Below, piece after piece: positions 45,920 through 54,302 of a stretch of DNA of 64,000 nucleotides. The notes under the pieces were generated by a model that saw nothing but the letters and a program-made list of their open reading frames with translations, was not told where the DNA came from and searched no databases. Made by a program: the position numbers and the translations under genes. Position 1 is the first letter of the stretch, and each line of letters begins with the position of its first letter. The DNA is taken from positions 1 through 64,000 of the forward strand of contig DASYAL010000013.1 of the NCBI GenBank assembly GCA_036501365.1. The letters run 5' to 3'. The DNA is from CAIKMD01 sp036501365. Its GTDB lineage: Bacteria; Pseudomonadota; Alphaproteobacteria; ATCC43930; CGMCC-115725.

Positions 45920-47568
45920 GCGGCGCTCACACGGTAAGAGGTCTGCATCTGGCCGGCGGAATAGACCGGCTCGATCGCGTCGAAGTAGCGGACCAGTAGC
46001 GCGATCTTCTCGACGATCGCGCGCACCTGGTCGAATTCGCCATGAAGATGCTCGCGCGCGGCAATCACGTCGTCGTGCCAGGACTCCGACACGACACGCG
46101 CTCCAGCGCTGATGCGCAGTACGCCGAGCGAGCTGCCTTTGCCGTCGGGTACGGCCACGGATTGGCCGATATGGCAGCGCCGTGCGGCGAGAAAGCGCAG
46201 CATCGGCGGCAACGTCGCGGGCAAAAGCGGCGCCACGTCGTCGTTGAGCGCGCGATAGAGGATGGATGCCTGGGCATGCGACAAGAGTGCGCCCTTGCGG
46301 CGGACGAAGAACGGAAAGATCGTGCGCGCACCGAATTCCTCGGCGTCGAACATGTCGGAGCCCTCGTCCGGCAGCGGCATCGCCGCGAGACTCGGCTCCG
46401 CGGTCATCAGCCGCGGCACGACCTCTGCGAATTGCGCCAGAGCGAATGCGCGGAAGGAATCGGGCACGGCGAAATAATCGCGCATCTCCGCGATGGCTGA
46501 GGTCCAACGCAGCAAAGTCCCGAGATTGGCCTGCGCCGGCAGCCCCGCGCGGATGCCGGAAAACCGCGCGGGCCAGTCGCTGCGGCCGGTATAGGCACCG
46601 AGCCCGTCGGGCACGTCCGCGATGGCGGCGCAGCGCGCGGCGAGGTTCTCTGGTACGAGCAGCGCGCCGCTAAACGGCGCGCCGGTGAAGAATTTCGAGC
46701 CGGTGATCAGCACCAGGAAGCCGCGATCGAGATAAGAGCGCAAGCGGCTGCGGCTGAGCCGCGTTTGACAGGCGTCGATCACCACCAGCACATCGTCGCC
46801 GCCCGCATCGGCAATCCAGCGCAAGCAATCGTGGCTCGGCGACCGCAAGCCGAATTTGGAGCTGTCCATGGCGAAGAGCGCAACCCGCTTGCCGGCAGCA
46901 ACGGCACGCGTCACGCCGTGCACGATATCGCCGTCGACCTCGTCGCAAGGCCGCAGCCGTCCCGATTCATCGCGCAACGCCACCATCGCGCCAGCGACCC
47001 GCTCGGCGAGGCCGCGGATCGGATCGCCCTTGGCGACCGGCACGCCTTGCGCCGTGATTGCGTTGAAATGCCGCCCGCGCGTCGCGAAAGCGGCGCCGCT
47101 GCCGGTCTCGTCGCCGGCGGCAATCATGCTGACCAGCGGCGTGCCGAGCAGAGCGCGCGCGACGAACAGGGCGTGAAGCTGGGAATCCGTGCCGGAAGGC
47201 GAGAACACGATCTCGCAGCCGCTGTCGCCAAGGTCGAGCGTTTGCTTCAGCTCGTCGCGCATCCGCTCCATCTCGGCATCGAGCGCGGTGTCGAGGCCGT
47301 GCTGTCGGGCCTCGCGCAGCAGCGATTGCCGCCGGCCCGCGACCGCCGCATAAGCGCGGCTCGAGATCGAGGTCGCGGTTGAAGACGCGAAAGTGAAGGC
47401 TTCGGGCCGCGGAAAGGGCCGGCAGCCATAGCCGTTGAGCTCGGTGGTCGGATCGAGCGCGAGCCGCGTGTCGCCGCCGCTCGCTAGCAGCCATTCGAGC
47501 GGCGCCGAGAGCAATCGTAACGGATCGTTAACGCGAAGTTGCGCGAGCGCGCGGGGATCGATCGACAT
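45916..47568 (-). CDS. PLP-dependent fold-type I protein, cysteine-desulfurase/lyase-like
   Basis: Enzyme of 550 aa, weakly similar to the aminotransferase class V/desulfurase group; the precise activity is not recognised. Lys292 in LITGSKFFTGAPFSGALLVP is the likely Schiff-base lysine, and Asp265 in VVIDACQTRLS would pair with the pyridine nitrogen. An N-terminal SPSGTDSQLHALFVARALL (about 124-142) provides the phosphate-binding loop. ATG 47568 (MSIDPRAL) is preferred over GTG 47574. The gene begins 35 bases after the MFS stop and overlaps the ATP-grasp gene by four bases. At 550 aa it is longer than typical desulfurases (about 400), with an extra C-terminal region. Confidence 0.8.
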   Translation of the reverse strand: MSIDPRALAQLRVNDPLRLLSAPLEWLLASGGDTRLALDPTTELNGYGCRPFPRPEAFTFASSTATSISSRAYAAVAGRRQSLLREARQHGLDTALDAEMERMRDELKQTLDLGDSGCEIVFSPSGTDSQLHALFVARALLGTPLVSMIAAGDETGSGAAFATRGRHFNAITAQGVPVAKGDPIRGLAERVAGAMVALRDESGRLRPCDEVDGDIVHGVTRAVAAGKRVALFAMDSSKFGLRSPSHDCLRWIADAGGDDVLVVIDACQTRLSRSRLRSYLDRGFLVLITGSKFFTGAPFSGALLVPENLAARCAAIADVPDGLGAYTGRSDWPARFSGIRAGLPAQANLGTLLRWTSAIAEMRDYFAVPDSFRAFALAQFAEVVPRLMTAEPSLAAMPLPDEGSDMFDAEEFGARTIFPFFVRRKGALLSHAQASILYRALNDDVAPLLPATLPPMLRFLAARRCHIGQSVAVPDGKGSSLGVLRISAGARVVSESWHDDVIAAREHLHGEFDQVRAIVEKIALLVRYFDAIEPVYSAGQMQTSYRVSAA

Positions 47569-47603
47569 CCGCACATGCTGGCTCGACTATGGTTATTTTT
47601 CTC

Positions 47604-48809
47604 TTAAGTCCTGCGCTTCAGCAGTTGCGCCGCGACCGCGCCCGGCACCATGACCAGCACGCCGACGAGCAGGAAAAGCGCGCGGAAACCGAAGAGATTC
47701 GAGGTGGTTCCGGCGAATACCGGGCCGATGCCCTGACCGAGAAACATCGCCGCGGAGAAGAGCGCGAAGGTCGAGCCGCGCGCGCTCGGCGCCAACTCGG
47801 TCGCCTCGGTCTGCAGCGTATTGTGGAGCATGTAGAAGCCGAATCCCGCGACGACGAAGAACAATGCCACGCCCGCGGGCCCCATCGGCAGCGCAATCGC
47901 GAGATAGGAGAGGCCGGCCATCGCGCCGCCAGCACGCATCATGTTCCATTGGCCGAGCAATCGCAGCATGTGCCGCACCACCGCCCCGTAGAGAATGCCG
48001 CCGACCGCGAAACCGGCAAGCGCGACACCGGCCGCGATCGGTCCGCCGGAGCCGCGCTGGATCAGCATCGCGCCGACGAAGGGAAAGACGCAGAAGAAGA
48101 ACATCCCTTCGCCGAACACTGCCGTCAGAACGACATGCGAGCTGCGATTGGCGAGCACGGCACGATAACCTTGGATCGCGTTCTTGAGTGTGATCCGCCG
48201 CGTCACGTCGGACTTGCTGTCGAGATAGCGGAACACGATCACGCAAGAAGCGATCGAGATCACCGTCACCACCGTGAAGACCGCACGCCAGCCGAAATAG
48301 GTGGCGATCACGCCCGAAGCCGTCGCGCCGAACATCTGGCCGAAGATCGAGGCGACGAGAAACCGGCTGGCGGCGACCTGGCGCTCGGCGAGCGCGGTGC
48401 GGTCGCCGATCAGCGCCAGACCGACGGGAAAGATGCCGCCCGAGACCGCGCCGGCGATGACGCGCGACACCATCAGCGTGGCGTAGTTGGGCGCGACCGA
48501 GGCCAGCGCCACCGAGGCGGTCACGATGGCGAGACAAATCTTGATCGTCCGCGCCTTGCTGTAGGCGTCGCCGATCGGTCCGAGCACCGGCTGCATCGCA
48601 GCATAGGGAAGCCCGTAGGCCGAGACCAGCAGCGCCGCCGCGCGCACGCTGATGCCGAAATCGCCGGCGACCGTCGTGATGATTGGATCGAGCGAGCGAT
48701 AAGAGATCGAGCCGGCAAAAGCGGCGAAGCAAAGAACGAGGATCAGGCCCACTTCGGCTCCGGTGAGAGGAGCATAGGTCTTCGGGCTATTCGCGGCGCG
48801 GGTCAACAA
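47604..48809 (-). CDS. MFS transporter, first gene of the PLP/ATP-grasp cassette
   Basis: Twelve-span membrane transporter of 401 aa (LILVLCFAAFAGSISYRSLD in span 1, GPIGDAYSKARTIK in loop 2-3). It resembles the YbcL/YdhP-type arabinose or drug efflux group, so export of the pathway's product is the simplest reading. TTG 48809 is the best available start, with a second TTG directly after it; no in-frame ATG occurs before residue 72. It is followed 35 bases later by the PLP enzyme gene. The divergent solute-binding protein gene at 48900 shares the 90-base upstream gap. Confidence 0.82.
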   Translation of the reverse strand: MLTRAANSPKTYAPLTGAEVGLILVLCFAAFAGSISYRSLDPIITTVAGDFGISVRAAALLVSAYGLPYAAMQPVLGPIGDAYSKARTIKICLAIVTASVALASVAPNYATLMVSRVIAGAVSGGIFPVGLALIGDRTALAERQVAASRFLVASIFGQMFGATASGVIATYFGWRAVFTVVTVISIASCVIVFRYLDSKSDVTRRITLKNAIQGYRAVLANRSSHVVLTAVFGEGMFFFCVFPFVGAMLIQRGSGGPIAAGVALAGFAVGGILYGAVVRHMLRLLGQWNMMRAGGAMAGLSYLAIALPMGPAGVALFFVVAGFGFYMLHNTLQTEATELAPSARGSTFALFSAAMFLGQGIGPVFAGTTSNLFGFRALFLLVGVLVMVPGAVAAQLLKRRT

Positions 48810-48899
48810 CCATTGCGGCAGGGCCGCTCTGAGCTTGGCGCGGATCGCCGCGCCTCATATGATCGGCGCAACCGAAAAAACATCTACGGAGAACTTCCC

Positions 48900-49916
48900 G
48901 TGAATATCCGCCGGCCGACCCTCGCTCTTGCTGCCTTGTGTCCGTTCCTTGTGGGTGCGCTGCCGGCCCAGGCACAGCAATCGGACCTCATGCCTGCGAC
49001 CATGGCGATCCCCGTCACCAGCCTCGGCTTCATGATGGAGTTCGTCGCCGAGGACATGAAGTTCTACGAGAAGCACGGCGTGGCGATGAAAACCTCGCAG
49101 ATCAACGGTCTCGGCGCGATCAACGCCGTGATCGCGGGCAGTGTCGATTTCGCTCAGCCTTCGGGCGTCTCGCTGACGCGCGCCGCGGCGCGCGGCCAGC
49201 CTTTGCTCGCCATCGTCGAGCTCACCGACCGCGTCGTCGTCCAGGCGGTGTTGCGCAAGGACCTCGCCGAGACTGCCGGCTTCGATCCGAAGGCACCGGT
49301 CGCCGAGCGCGCGAAGGTCTTGAAAGGGCGCACCATGGCGGTCGATTCGGTGAATTCCATTATCGACGCCTATCTTGGCCTGCTGGCCAAGAATTCGGGC
49401 TTCACCCATGACGACATCCATATCGCGCCGATGGAGCCGCCGGCGATGATCGCGGCGTTCGCGGCCAAGCGGATCGACGGCTTCGCGATGTCGCTGCCTT
49501 GGACGCTCCAGCCAGTGATCGAGGGCACGGCGGTGATGGTGGCGAGCGGGCCCGACGGCGACACCCTCGGCCTCGACCCCTTCACCAACACGGTGGTGGC
49601 GGCGCGACCCGCGACCTGCGAGAAGCAGCCGAAGTTGTGCGCGGCGGTGGGCGAGACTTTCGTCGAGACCTCGGCCTGGATGCACGCCCATCCCGATGAG
49701 GCCGAAGCCTTGCTGAAGAAGCGCTTCCCGACCCTCGACCCGAAGGTCTTCCACGCCTCGTTCCAGACCGAGCTGAAGATGACGCCGAACCCGCCGGTGC
49801 CGACCGAAAAAGGCGTCGAGAACACCGACAACTACAACATCCGCGCCGGCTTGATGAAGCCGGACGAGAAGCTCAAGGATTATTCGAATCTGTTCACCGA
49901 CAAATACATGAAATAA
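48900..49916 (+). CDS. ABC transporter solute-binding protein (NitT/TauT type)
   Basis: Periplasmic binding protein of 338 aa. A signal peptide (about residues 1-25, RRPTLALAALCPFLVGALPAQA) is followed by the SsuA/THI5 fold: GFMMEFVAEDMKFYEKHGV, then GAINAVIAGSVDFAQPSGVS and MIAAFAAKRIDGFAMSLPW. Start GTG 48900 has GGAGAA upstream. It stands alone on the plus strand, convergent with the luciferase-like gene. It may supply ligand to the permease set at 51047-53436, but that operon is on the opposite strand. The ligand is unknown, plausibly a small organic acid or sulfonate. Confidence 0.9.
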   Translation: MNIRRPTLALAALCPFLVGALPAQAQQSDLMPATMAIPVTSLGFMMEFVAEDMKFYEKHGVAMKTSQINGLGAINAVIAGSVDFAQPSGVSLTRAAARGQPLLAIVELTDRVVVQAVLRKDLAETAGFDPKAPVAERAKVLKGRTMAVDSVNSIIDAYLGLLAKNSGFTHDDIHIAPMEPPAMIAAFAAKRIDGFAMSLPWTLQPVIEGTAVMVASGPDGDTLGLDPFTNTVVAARPATCEKQPKLCAAVGETFVETSAWMHAHPDEAEALLKKRFPTLDPKVFHASFQTELKMTPNPPVPTEKGVENTDNYNIRAGLMKPDEKLKDYSNLFTDKYMK

Positions 49917-49926
49917 ATTTTTCCAT

Positions 49927-49996
49927 CGTCATTGCGGATAACCCCGCGTCGTCCCTGGATTGCCTCGTCAGGGCTGAAGCCTTCCTCGCAATGACG
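49927..49996. repeat. CGTCATTGCG/CGCAATGACG dispersed palindromic repeat
   Basis: CGTCATTGCG (49927-49936) and its exact complement CGCAATGACG (49987-49996) enclose a 50-base interior with CTGGATTGC and CTCGTC segments. This matches my recollection of a dispersed intergenic element common in Bradyrhizobium-like alphaproteobacteria. It lies between two converging genes, where such elements often fold as 3'-end hairpins. Confidence 0.7.
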
Positions 49997-50004
49997 GTGC
50001 TTTC

Positions 50005-51015
50005 TTACGCCGGCAGCGCCGGCCTGACCTCGCGGGCAAAAAGCTCGACCGAGCGCAGCGCCTCGGCAAGGCTCATATCGCCGAACGCGAAGCGCAGCAT
50101 GAGATAGTTGACGCCGGTCGCCGCGACCGCCTCGGCGAGCTTCGCGCGCACGGTCGCAGGCGAGCCGACGAAGCTCATGCCGATCTCCATCGAGCCTTCG
50201 ACAGTATCGGGATAAGCCGCCGAGATCGGCGCCATGCCGTGGAGGCGCCAGAGATAGGTGAAGCTGTCATACCAGCGTGCATAAGCGCGCCGCGCCGTCG
50301 CCAGTGCCTCGGCATCGCTTTCGGCGATGACGATGTGGCGGCTCATGCCGAGCAGCGGCAGATTGCCGGGATCGCGGCCGGCCTTGCGCCATTCCGCGCG
50401 GTAGCGGTCGGTGATCGCCCGCACTGCCGGGGTCAGCGCGTTGGTGGCGATGTTCATCGCGTGCTGCGCCGGCCAGCCGACGCCTTCCGGCCCGACCGCG
50501 CCGTACCACAGCGGCGGATACGGCCGCTGCAACGGCGCGATGACGATCGGTGTCGCCTTGAACCGATAGAACTTGCCCTCGTGATCGAGCGACGTCGTCT
50601 GGAACGCCTTCAGAAGTACGTCCAGCACCTCGACATAGATGTCGCGCGACTGCTGCGGATCGACCCCGTAAAAGCCGCTCTCGAGCGGCGAGATACCGCG
50701 CCCGACGCCGAGCTCGATCCGGCCGCCGCTCATCTGGTCGAGCATGCAGATCTCTTCCATCACCCGCAGCGGATGATGGAGCGAGAGCGTATAGACCATC
50801 GGGCCAAAACGCAGACGCTTGGTGCGCTGCGCCACGGCCGACAGGAAGACGCTGGGGCTCGGCGCCAGCCCAAGCGGCGTCGAGTGATGCTCGGCGAGAT
50901 GGTAGATATCGATGCCGGTGCGGTCGTAGGCCTCGATCAGCTTGAGCCGCCACGCGTAGAGCTCGGCGAGCGGACCGCCGTCTGTGTCGAAATGATCGAA
51001 AACGCCGATCTTCAT
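50005..51015 (-). CDS. LLM-class (luciferase-like) flavin monooxygenase
   Basis: TIM-barrel monooxygenase of 336 aa. Signature stretches are DIYHLAEHHSTPLGLAPSPS (about residues 36-55), MLDQMSGGRIELGVGRGISP (about 91-110) and LWYGAVGPEG. The family uses FMNH2 (or F420H2) and O2 to attack sulfonates, alkanes, amines or Baeyer-Villiger substrates. It follows the ABC permease gene by 31 bases, so it is likely the last gene of the uptake operon. That resembles ssu/tau-type operons, where the importer and monooxygenase share a substrate. A reductase partner is not linked. Confidence 0.9.
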   Translation of the reverse strand: MKIGVFDHFDTDGGPLAELYAWRLKLIEAYDRTGIDIYHLAEHHSTPLGLAPSPSVFLSAVAQRTKRLRFGPMVYTLSLHHPLRVMEEICMLDQMSGGRIELGVGRGISPLESGFYGVDPQQSRDIYVEVLDVLLKAFQTTSLDHEGKFYRFKATPIVIAPLQRPYPPLWYGAVGPEGVGWPAQHAMNIATNALTPAVRAITDRYRAEWRKAGRDPGNLPLLGMSRHIVIAESDAEALATARRAYARWYDSFTYLWRLHGMAPISAAYPDTVEGSMEIGMSFVGSPATVRAKLAEAVAATGVNYLMLRFAFGDMSLAEALRSVELFAREVRPALPA

Positions 51016-51046
51016 GCTGGCGTCGCGCGCGGGATCGCGCGCGGCT

Positions 51047-51862
51047 TCACATCGTCATGTCCTTCGCAACCGGCCGCCATACCAGCGAGACGCGCTCCGC
51101 CTTCTCGACCAGCATGTTGATCACCAGCACCAGGACCGTCGCCACGACAATGCCGGCAAAGACGCCCACCGTATCCGACAGCTCGCGGGCGTGCTCGATG
51201 TAATAGCCGATGCCTTGGGTCGAGACGAGGAACTCGCCGACGATCGTGGCGCCGACGGCATGCGGCGCGGCGATCTTCATGCCGGCATAGAAGAACGGCT
51301 GGAGCGATTTCCAGATCACCTCGCGCGCGATCACCGATTCCTTTGCCCCGGCGACGCGCGCCATGTTGATGAGCCGCCCGTCCACCGCGCGGATGCCGGC
51401 AAAGACATTATAGAAAATGACGTAGAAGGTCTGGGTCACGACGATCACGAGCTTGGGCACGTCGCCGATGCCGAACCAGAGGATGAGCCACGGCGCGAGG
51501 GCGTATTTCGGCACGCCCTGCGACCAGAAAATATAGGGCTGAACCGCTTCGGTGAGCCGCGGCGAGAGGCGCAGCCCGAACGGCAGAACGAGGCCGAGCA
51601 CCACCGCGATCACGAAGCCGATCGCCGAGACTTTCAGCGTCGCCCAGATGTCCCAGAACATCTCGCCGCTGATCGTCATCTCGTAGAGCCGCTGGAGCAC
51701 GGCCAGCGGCGGCGCGAAAAATATCGAGCCGAATGAGTCCGCGCCCCATTGCCAGCCGAGAATCAAGAGGACGGCGAAGAAGCACCGGCCCAGAAAGATG
51801 ATCGTCTTGTGCGAGAGCAGCGGCCCCGCAGGCACCGCAATGACTTGGTCGGCGGTCGTCAT
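51047..51862 (-). CDS. ABC transporter permease (NitT/TauT/SsuC type), first of two
   Basis: Inner-membrane permease of 271 aa with about six spans (IIFLGRCFFAVLLILGWQWG near the N terminus). A cytoplasmic coupling loop follows YNVFAGIRAVDGRLINMARV, where the EAA-like motif contacts the ATPase. Its ATG overlaps the ATPase stop by four bases. The second permease gene (52657) is related but distinct, so the membrane channel is probably a heterodimer rather than the usual homodimer. Confidence 0.92.
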   Translation of the reverse strand: MTTADQVIAVPAGPLLSHKTIIFLGRCFFAVLLILGWQWGADSFGSIFFAPPLAVLQRLYEMTISGEMFWDIWATLKVSAIGFVIAVVLGLVLPFGLRLSPRLTEAVQPYIFWSQGVPKYALAPWLILWFGIGDVPKLVIVVTQTFYVIFYNVFAGIRAVDGRLINMARVAGAKESVIAREVIWKSLQPFFYAGMKIAAPHAVGATIVGEFLVSTQGIGYYIEHARELSDTVGVFAGIVVATVLVLVINMLVEKAERVSLVWRPVAKDMTM

Positions 51863-52653
51863 TGGATTTCAGCCCTTATCTTCTCGTAGACCTGTGCGAA
51901 ACCCTCGAGTCCGAAAATATCCTTCACGTTGCGCGGACGCTGGAACGGAATGGCATGCTCGGACTTGATCCGCGTCGGTTGCTTGGTCAGCACCAGCGTG
52001 CGGTCGCCGAGCGCGACGGCCTCGGCGATGTCGTGGGTGACAAAGATGATGGTCTTGCGGCCCATCTCCCACAGCCGCAGCAGATCCTCTTGCAGCTGTA
52101 CTCGGGTCTGCGCGTCGACCGCGGCAAAAGGCTCGTCCATCAGGATGACGGGCGGATCGTAGACCAGGGTGCGGATCAGCGAGGTGCGCTTGCGCATGCC
52201 GCCCGACAGCTCGTGCGGATAATAGCGCTCGTAGCCCGATAGGCCGACCGCCTTGACGAGCGTCTCCGCATGGCTGCGGCTCTTGTCGTCGAGCCGGCCC
52301 TGGACCTCCAGCGGGAACAGCACGTTGTCGATGGTCGTACGCCACGGCAGGAGGTTGTCGTCCTGGGTGACATAGCCGATCCGGCGGTCGAGCCCGGGCT
52401 TCAGCGCTTTCGGATCGTTGACGACGATGGTGTCGCCCGCGAACAGGATCTCGCCGCCGGTCGCTACATCGATCTGCGCGATCATGTTGAGCAACGTCGA
52501 CTTGCCCGACCCCGACGGACCGATGATGGTGAGGAATTCGCCGTCGCGTACTGAGAACGACAGATCGCGGATCACCCACGGCATGGGCTCGCGACCCTGC
52601 CGCGAGGCGAAGCGCTTGGCGAGATTGCGGACTTCAAGGAGCGGTGAGGTCAT
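51859..52653 (-). CDS. ABC transporter ATP-binding protein (NitT/TauT/SsuB type)
   Basis: ATPase of 264 aa that powers the importer. Walker A is GPSGSGKST (about residues 41-49), the signature is LSGGMRKRTSL (about 147-157), and Walker B is VILMDEPFAAVD, with FVTHDIAEAVAL as the H-loop. The signature is slightly altered (GGMRKR for GGQRQR), as in several organic-acid importers. It starts three bases after the upstream permease stop, so it is coupled. It sits between two permease genes and serves both. Confidence 0.95.
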   Translation of the reverse strand: MTSPLLEVRNLAKRFASRQGREPMPWVIRDLSFSVRDGEFLTIIGPSGSGKSTLLNMIAQIDVATGGEILFAGDTIVVNDPKALKPGLDRRIGYVTQDDNLLPWRTTIDNVLFPLEVQGRLDDKSRSHAETLVKAVGLSGYERYYPHELSGGMRKRTSLIRTLVYDPPVILMDEPFAAVDAQTRVQLQEDLLRLWEMGRKTIIFVTHDIAEAVALGDRTLVLTKQPTRIKSEHAIPFQRPRNVKDIFGLEGFAQVYEKIRAEIQ

Positions 52654-52656
52654 GGA

Positions 52657-53436
52657 TCACGTGGTGCTGGCTTGCTGTAGCCCATCGGCGGAGGGCCGCC
52701 AGCGTAGGAGGAGGCGCTCGGTGCCATCGACCGCATAGCCGACGGCGAGCACGAGCACGGTCGCTCCGAGAATGGCGGCGAACACCTCGGTGATGTCGAA
52801 ATTCATCGCGCCCATCTGGACGAGGTAGCCGAGGCCGCGGTTGGACGAGATCAGCTCCGTGACCACCGCGACGGCGATACCGATCGGCAGGGATATGCGC
52901 AGGCCGGCGAAGATGTTCGGCACGGCGCTCGGCCACACGACATGACGAGCGACCTGGCGCTCGTTCGCGCCGCAGAGCTGCGCCATCTGCACCAGCCTCG
53001 CATCGAGCGCGCGCACGCCCGAGAGCGTCGCATAATATTCGATGAAGAAGACGATGCTGACGACGACGGCGATCTTCGATTCGATGCCGATGCCGAACCA
53101 GAGGATGAACAGCGGGGCCAAGGCCAGCTTCGGCAGGCCGTAACCGCCGATCATGAACGGATCGAGGATCGAGATGACGATCGGCATGCGGCGCAGCACG
53201 AAGGGCAGGATGATCGCCGGCACGGCGCCGATCACCGAGCCGAGAAACGCCTCCTCGACAGTGTAGCCGGCATGCCGCACCAACTCACCGCTCAACGTTG
53301 ATTCGAAGAAGCGCGACAGCGTCAGCCACGGCGTGCTGAGCCAATAGGTGCCGAACGCCCAGCTCCCGAGCTGCCACAGCGCTAGCAGCACGATGCAGAC
53401 GGCAATTCGGTCGGCCAATCGTCGATAGCGCTTCAT
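52657..53436 (-). CDS. ABC transporter permease (NitT/TauT/SsuC type), second of two
   Basis: Inner-membrane permease of 259 aa. The loop YATLSGVRALDARLVQMAQL is the EAA-type coupling motif. It differs enough from the first permease to suggest a heterodimeric channel. ATG 53436 has AAGGAAG further upstream. Upstream lie two hairpins (53486-53520), separating it by 114 bases from the class II aldolase gene; whether it belongs to the same transcript is open. Confidence 0.92.
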   Translation of the reverse strand: MKRYRRLADRIAVCIVLLALWQLGSWAFGTYWLSTPWLTLSRFFESTLSGELVRHAGYTVEEAFLGSVIGAVPAIILPFVLRRMPIVISILDPFMIGGYGLPKLALAPLFILWFGIGIESKIAVVVSIVFFIEYYATLSGVRALDARLVQMAQLCGANERQVARHVVWPSAVPNIFAGLRISLPIGIAVAVVTELISSNRGLGYLVQMGAMNFDITEVFAAILGATVLVLAVGYAVDGTERLLLRWRPSADGLQQASTT

Positions 53437-53485
53437 CGCCCCCCGTCTTCCTTATTATTGGGGATTTATCGGGAACGATTTATGT

Positions 53486-53520
53486 CCGCCCTGGGCGGTT
53501 CTGTCCAGCCCACAATGGGC
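53486..53520. promoter_or_regulatory. Two tandem hairpins between aldolase and permease genes
   Basis: CCGCCCTGGGCGG (53486-53498) and GCCCACAATGGGC (53508-53520) are two short perfect hairpins in the 114-base gap. Facing the permease start, the sequence turns AT-rich, with GATTTAT repeated at 53463-53469 and 53477-53483 (plus strand), which could house a promoter. They may attenuate the upstream transcript or form an operator for the importer. Confidence 0.4.
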
Positions 53521-53550
53521 CGGCGTTAGATTCGGGGTTGGCCCCCGCGC

Positions 53551-54291
53551 TTAGCTGGGCCCGTCGCCCAGCAAATCCGCGACCCCGGCCCGCCGCGCCC
53601 AGTATTCCCAGGCGCGCCAGGTTTCGGGTGCCTTGGGGTTGAGCATCCACCGCCCCTCGACTTCGCCCGGCGACAAGGCCTTGTAGCTCGGCGCCATCCG
53701 GAGCGCCGTGGTGACGATGCGAGCGTTCACCGGGATATAGACCGAGGTCCTCACCGCCTCATGGACGCTGGCGCCGACCGCGGCGAAACCGTGGCCGCGC
53801 ATCAGCGCCACCTTGCCCTTCCCCACCCGTTGTGCGAGGTCGCGGCCCTGTTCGACATTGGTGACGAGCAAATTTGTGTTATCGCCGAACTTTTCCGCGA
53901 TATCCCAGACCGGCGCTTCCGGACCCATAGAACCGGCGACATGAATGACCGGCTTAAACGGCACGCCGGTGATGCCGAAAGCCAGCGTTTCCTCCGCATG
54001 GCTGTGGACGACCGACCCGACTTCGGACCGCGCTTCGTAGAGACAGCCGTGGATGAAGCGCTCGAGATACGGCGGACGCTTGTCGTCGCCGACGATCTTA
54101 CCGTCGAGGGTGAATTCCATGATGTCGTTCTCGGTGACGAGCTCGGGGCTGCGCGAGCGCGACAGGAAGAAATGATCCGGTTTTTCCGGATGGCGGACGC
54201 TGACATGGCCGTAAGCATCGACCACGCCCTGATGGGCAAGGATACGGTTGGCGATCACCAGATCGCGGCGTGTCTGCTTGAGATCGGCCAT
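53551..54291 (-). CDS. Class II aldolase/adducin-domain protein
   Basis: Zinc-dependent protein of 246 aa from the class II aldolase/adducin family (fuculose-phosphate aldolase, ribulose-5-phosphate epimerase and 3-oxo-4-phosphobutyrate-type decarboxylases). The metal site is built from SVVHSHAEE (about residues 86-94) and MRGHGFAAVG (about 151-160), with Glu and His ligands. ATG 54291 has AAGGGAAG. In aromatic catabolic operons such proteins cleave or decarboxylate ring-opening products. It lies 11 bases after the dihydroxyphthalate-decarboxylase-like gene. Confidence 0.9.
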   Translation of the reverse strand: MADLKQTRRDLVIANRILAHQGVVDAYGHVSVRHPEKPDHFFLSRSRSPELVTENDIMEFTLDGKIVGDDKRPPYLERFIHGCLYEARSEVGSVVHSHAEETLAFGITGVPFKPVIHVAGSMGPEAPVWDIAEKFGDNTNLLVTNVEQGRDLAQRVGKGKVALMRGHGFAAVGASVHEAVRTSVYIPVNARIVTTALRMAPSYKALSPGEVEGRWMLNPKAPETWRAWEYWARRAGVADLLGDGPS

Positions 54292-54302
54292 GCTGCTTCC
54301 CT

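Noticed and set aside
47589..48899. An upstream extension of the solute-binding protein gene, giving a 775-aa frame.
   Set aside because: The extension runs antisense to the MFS gene and has no domain; the signal peptide begins exactly at GTG 48900.
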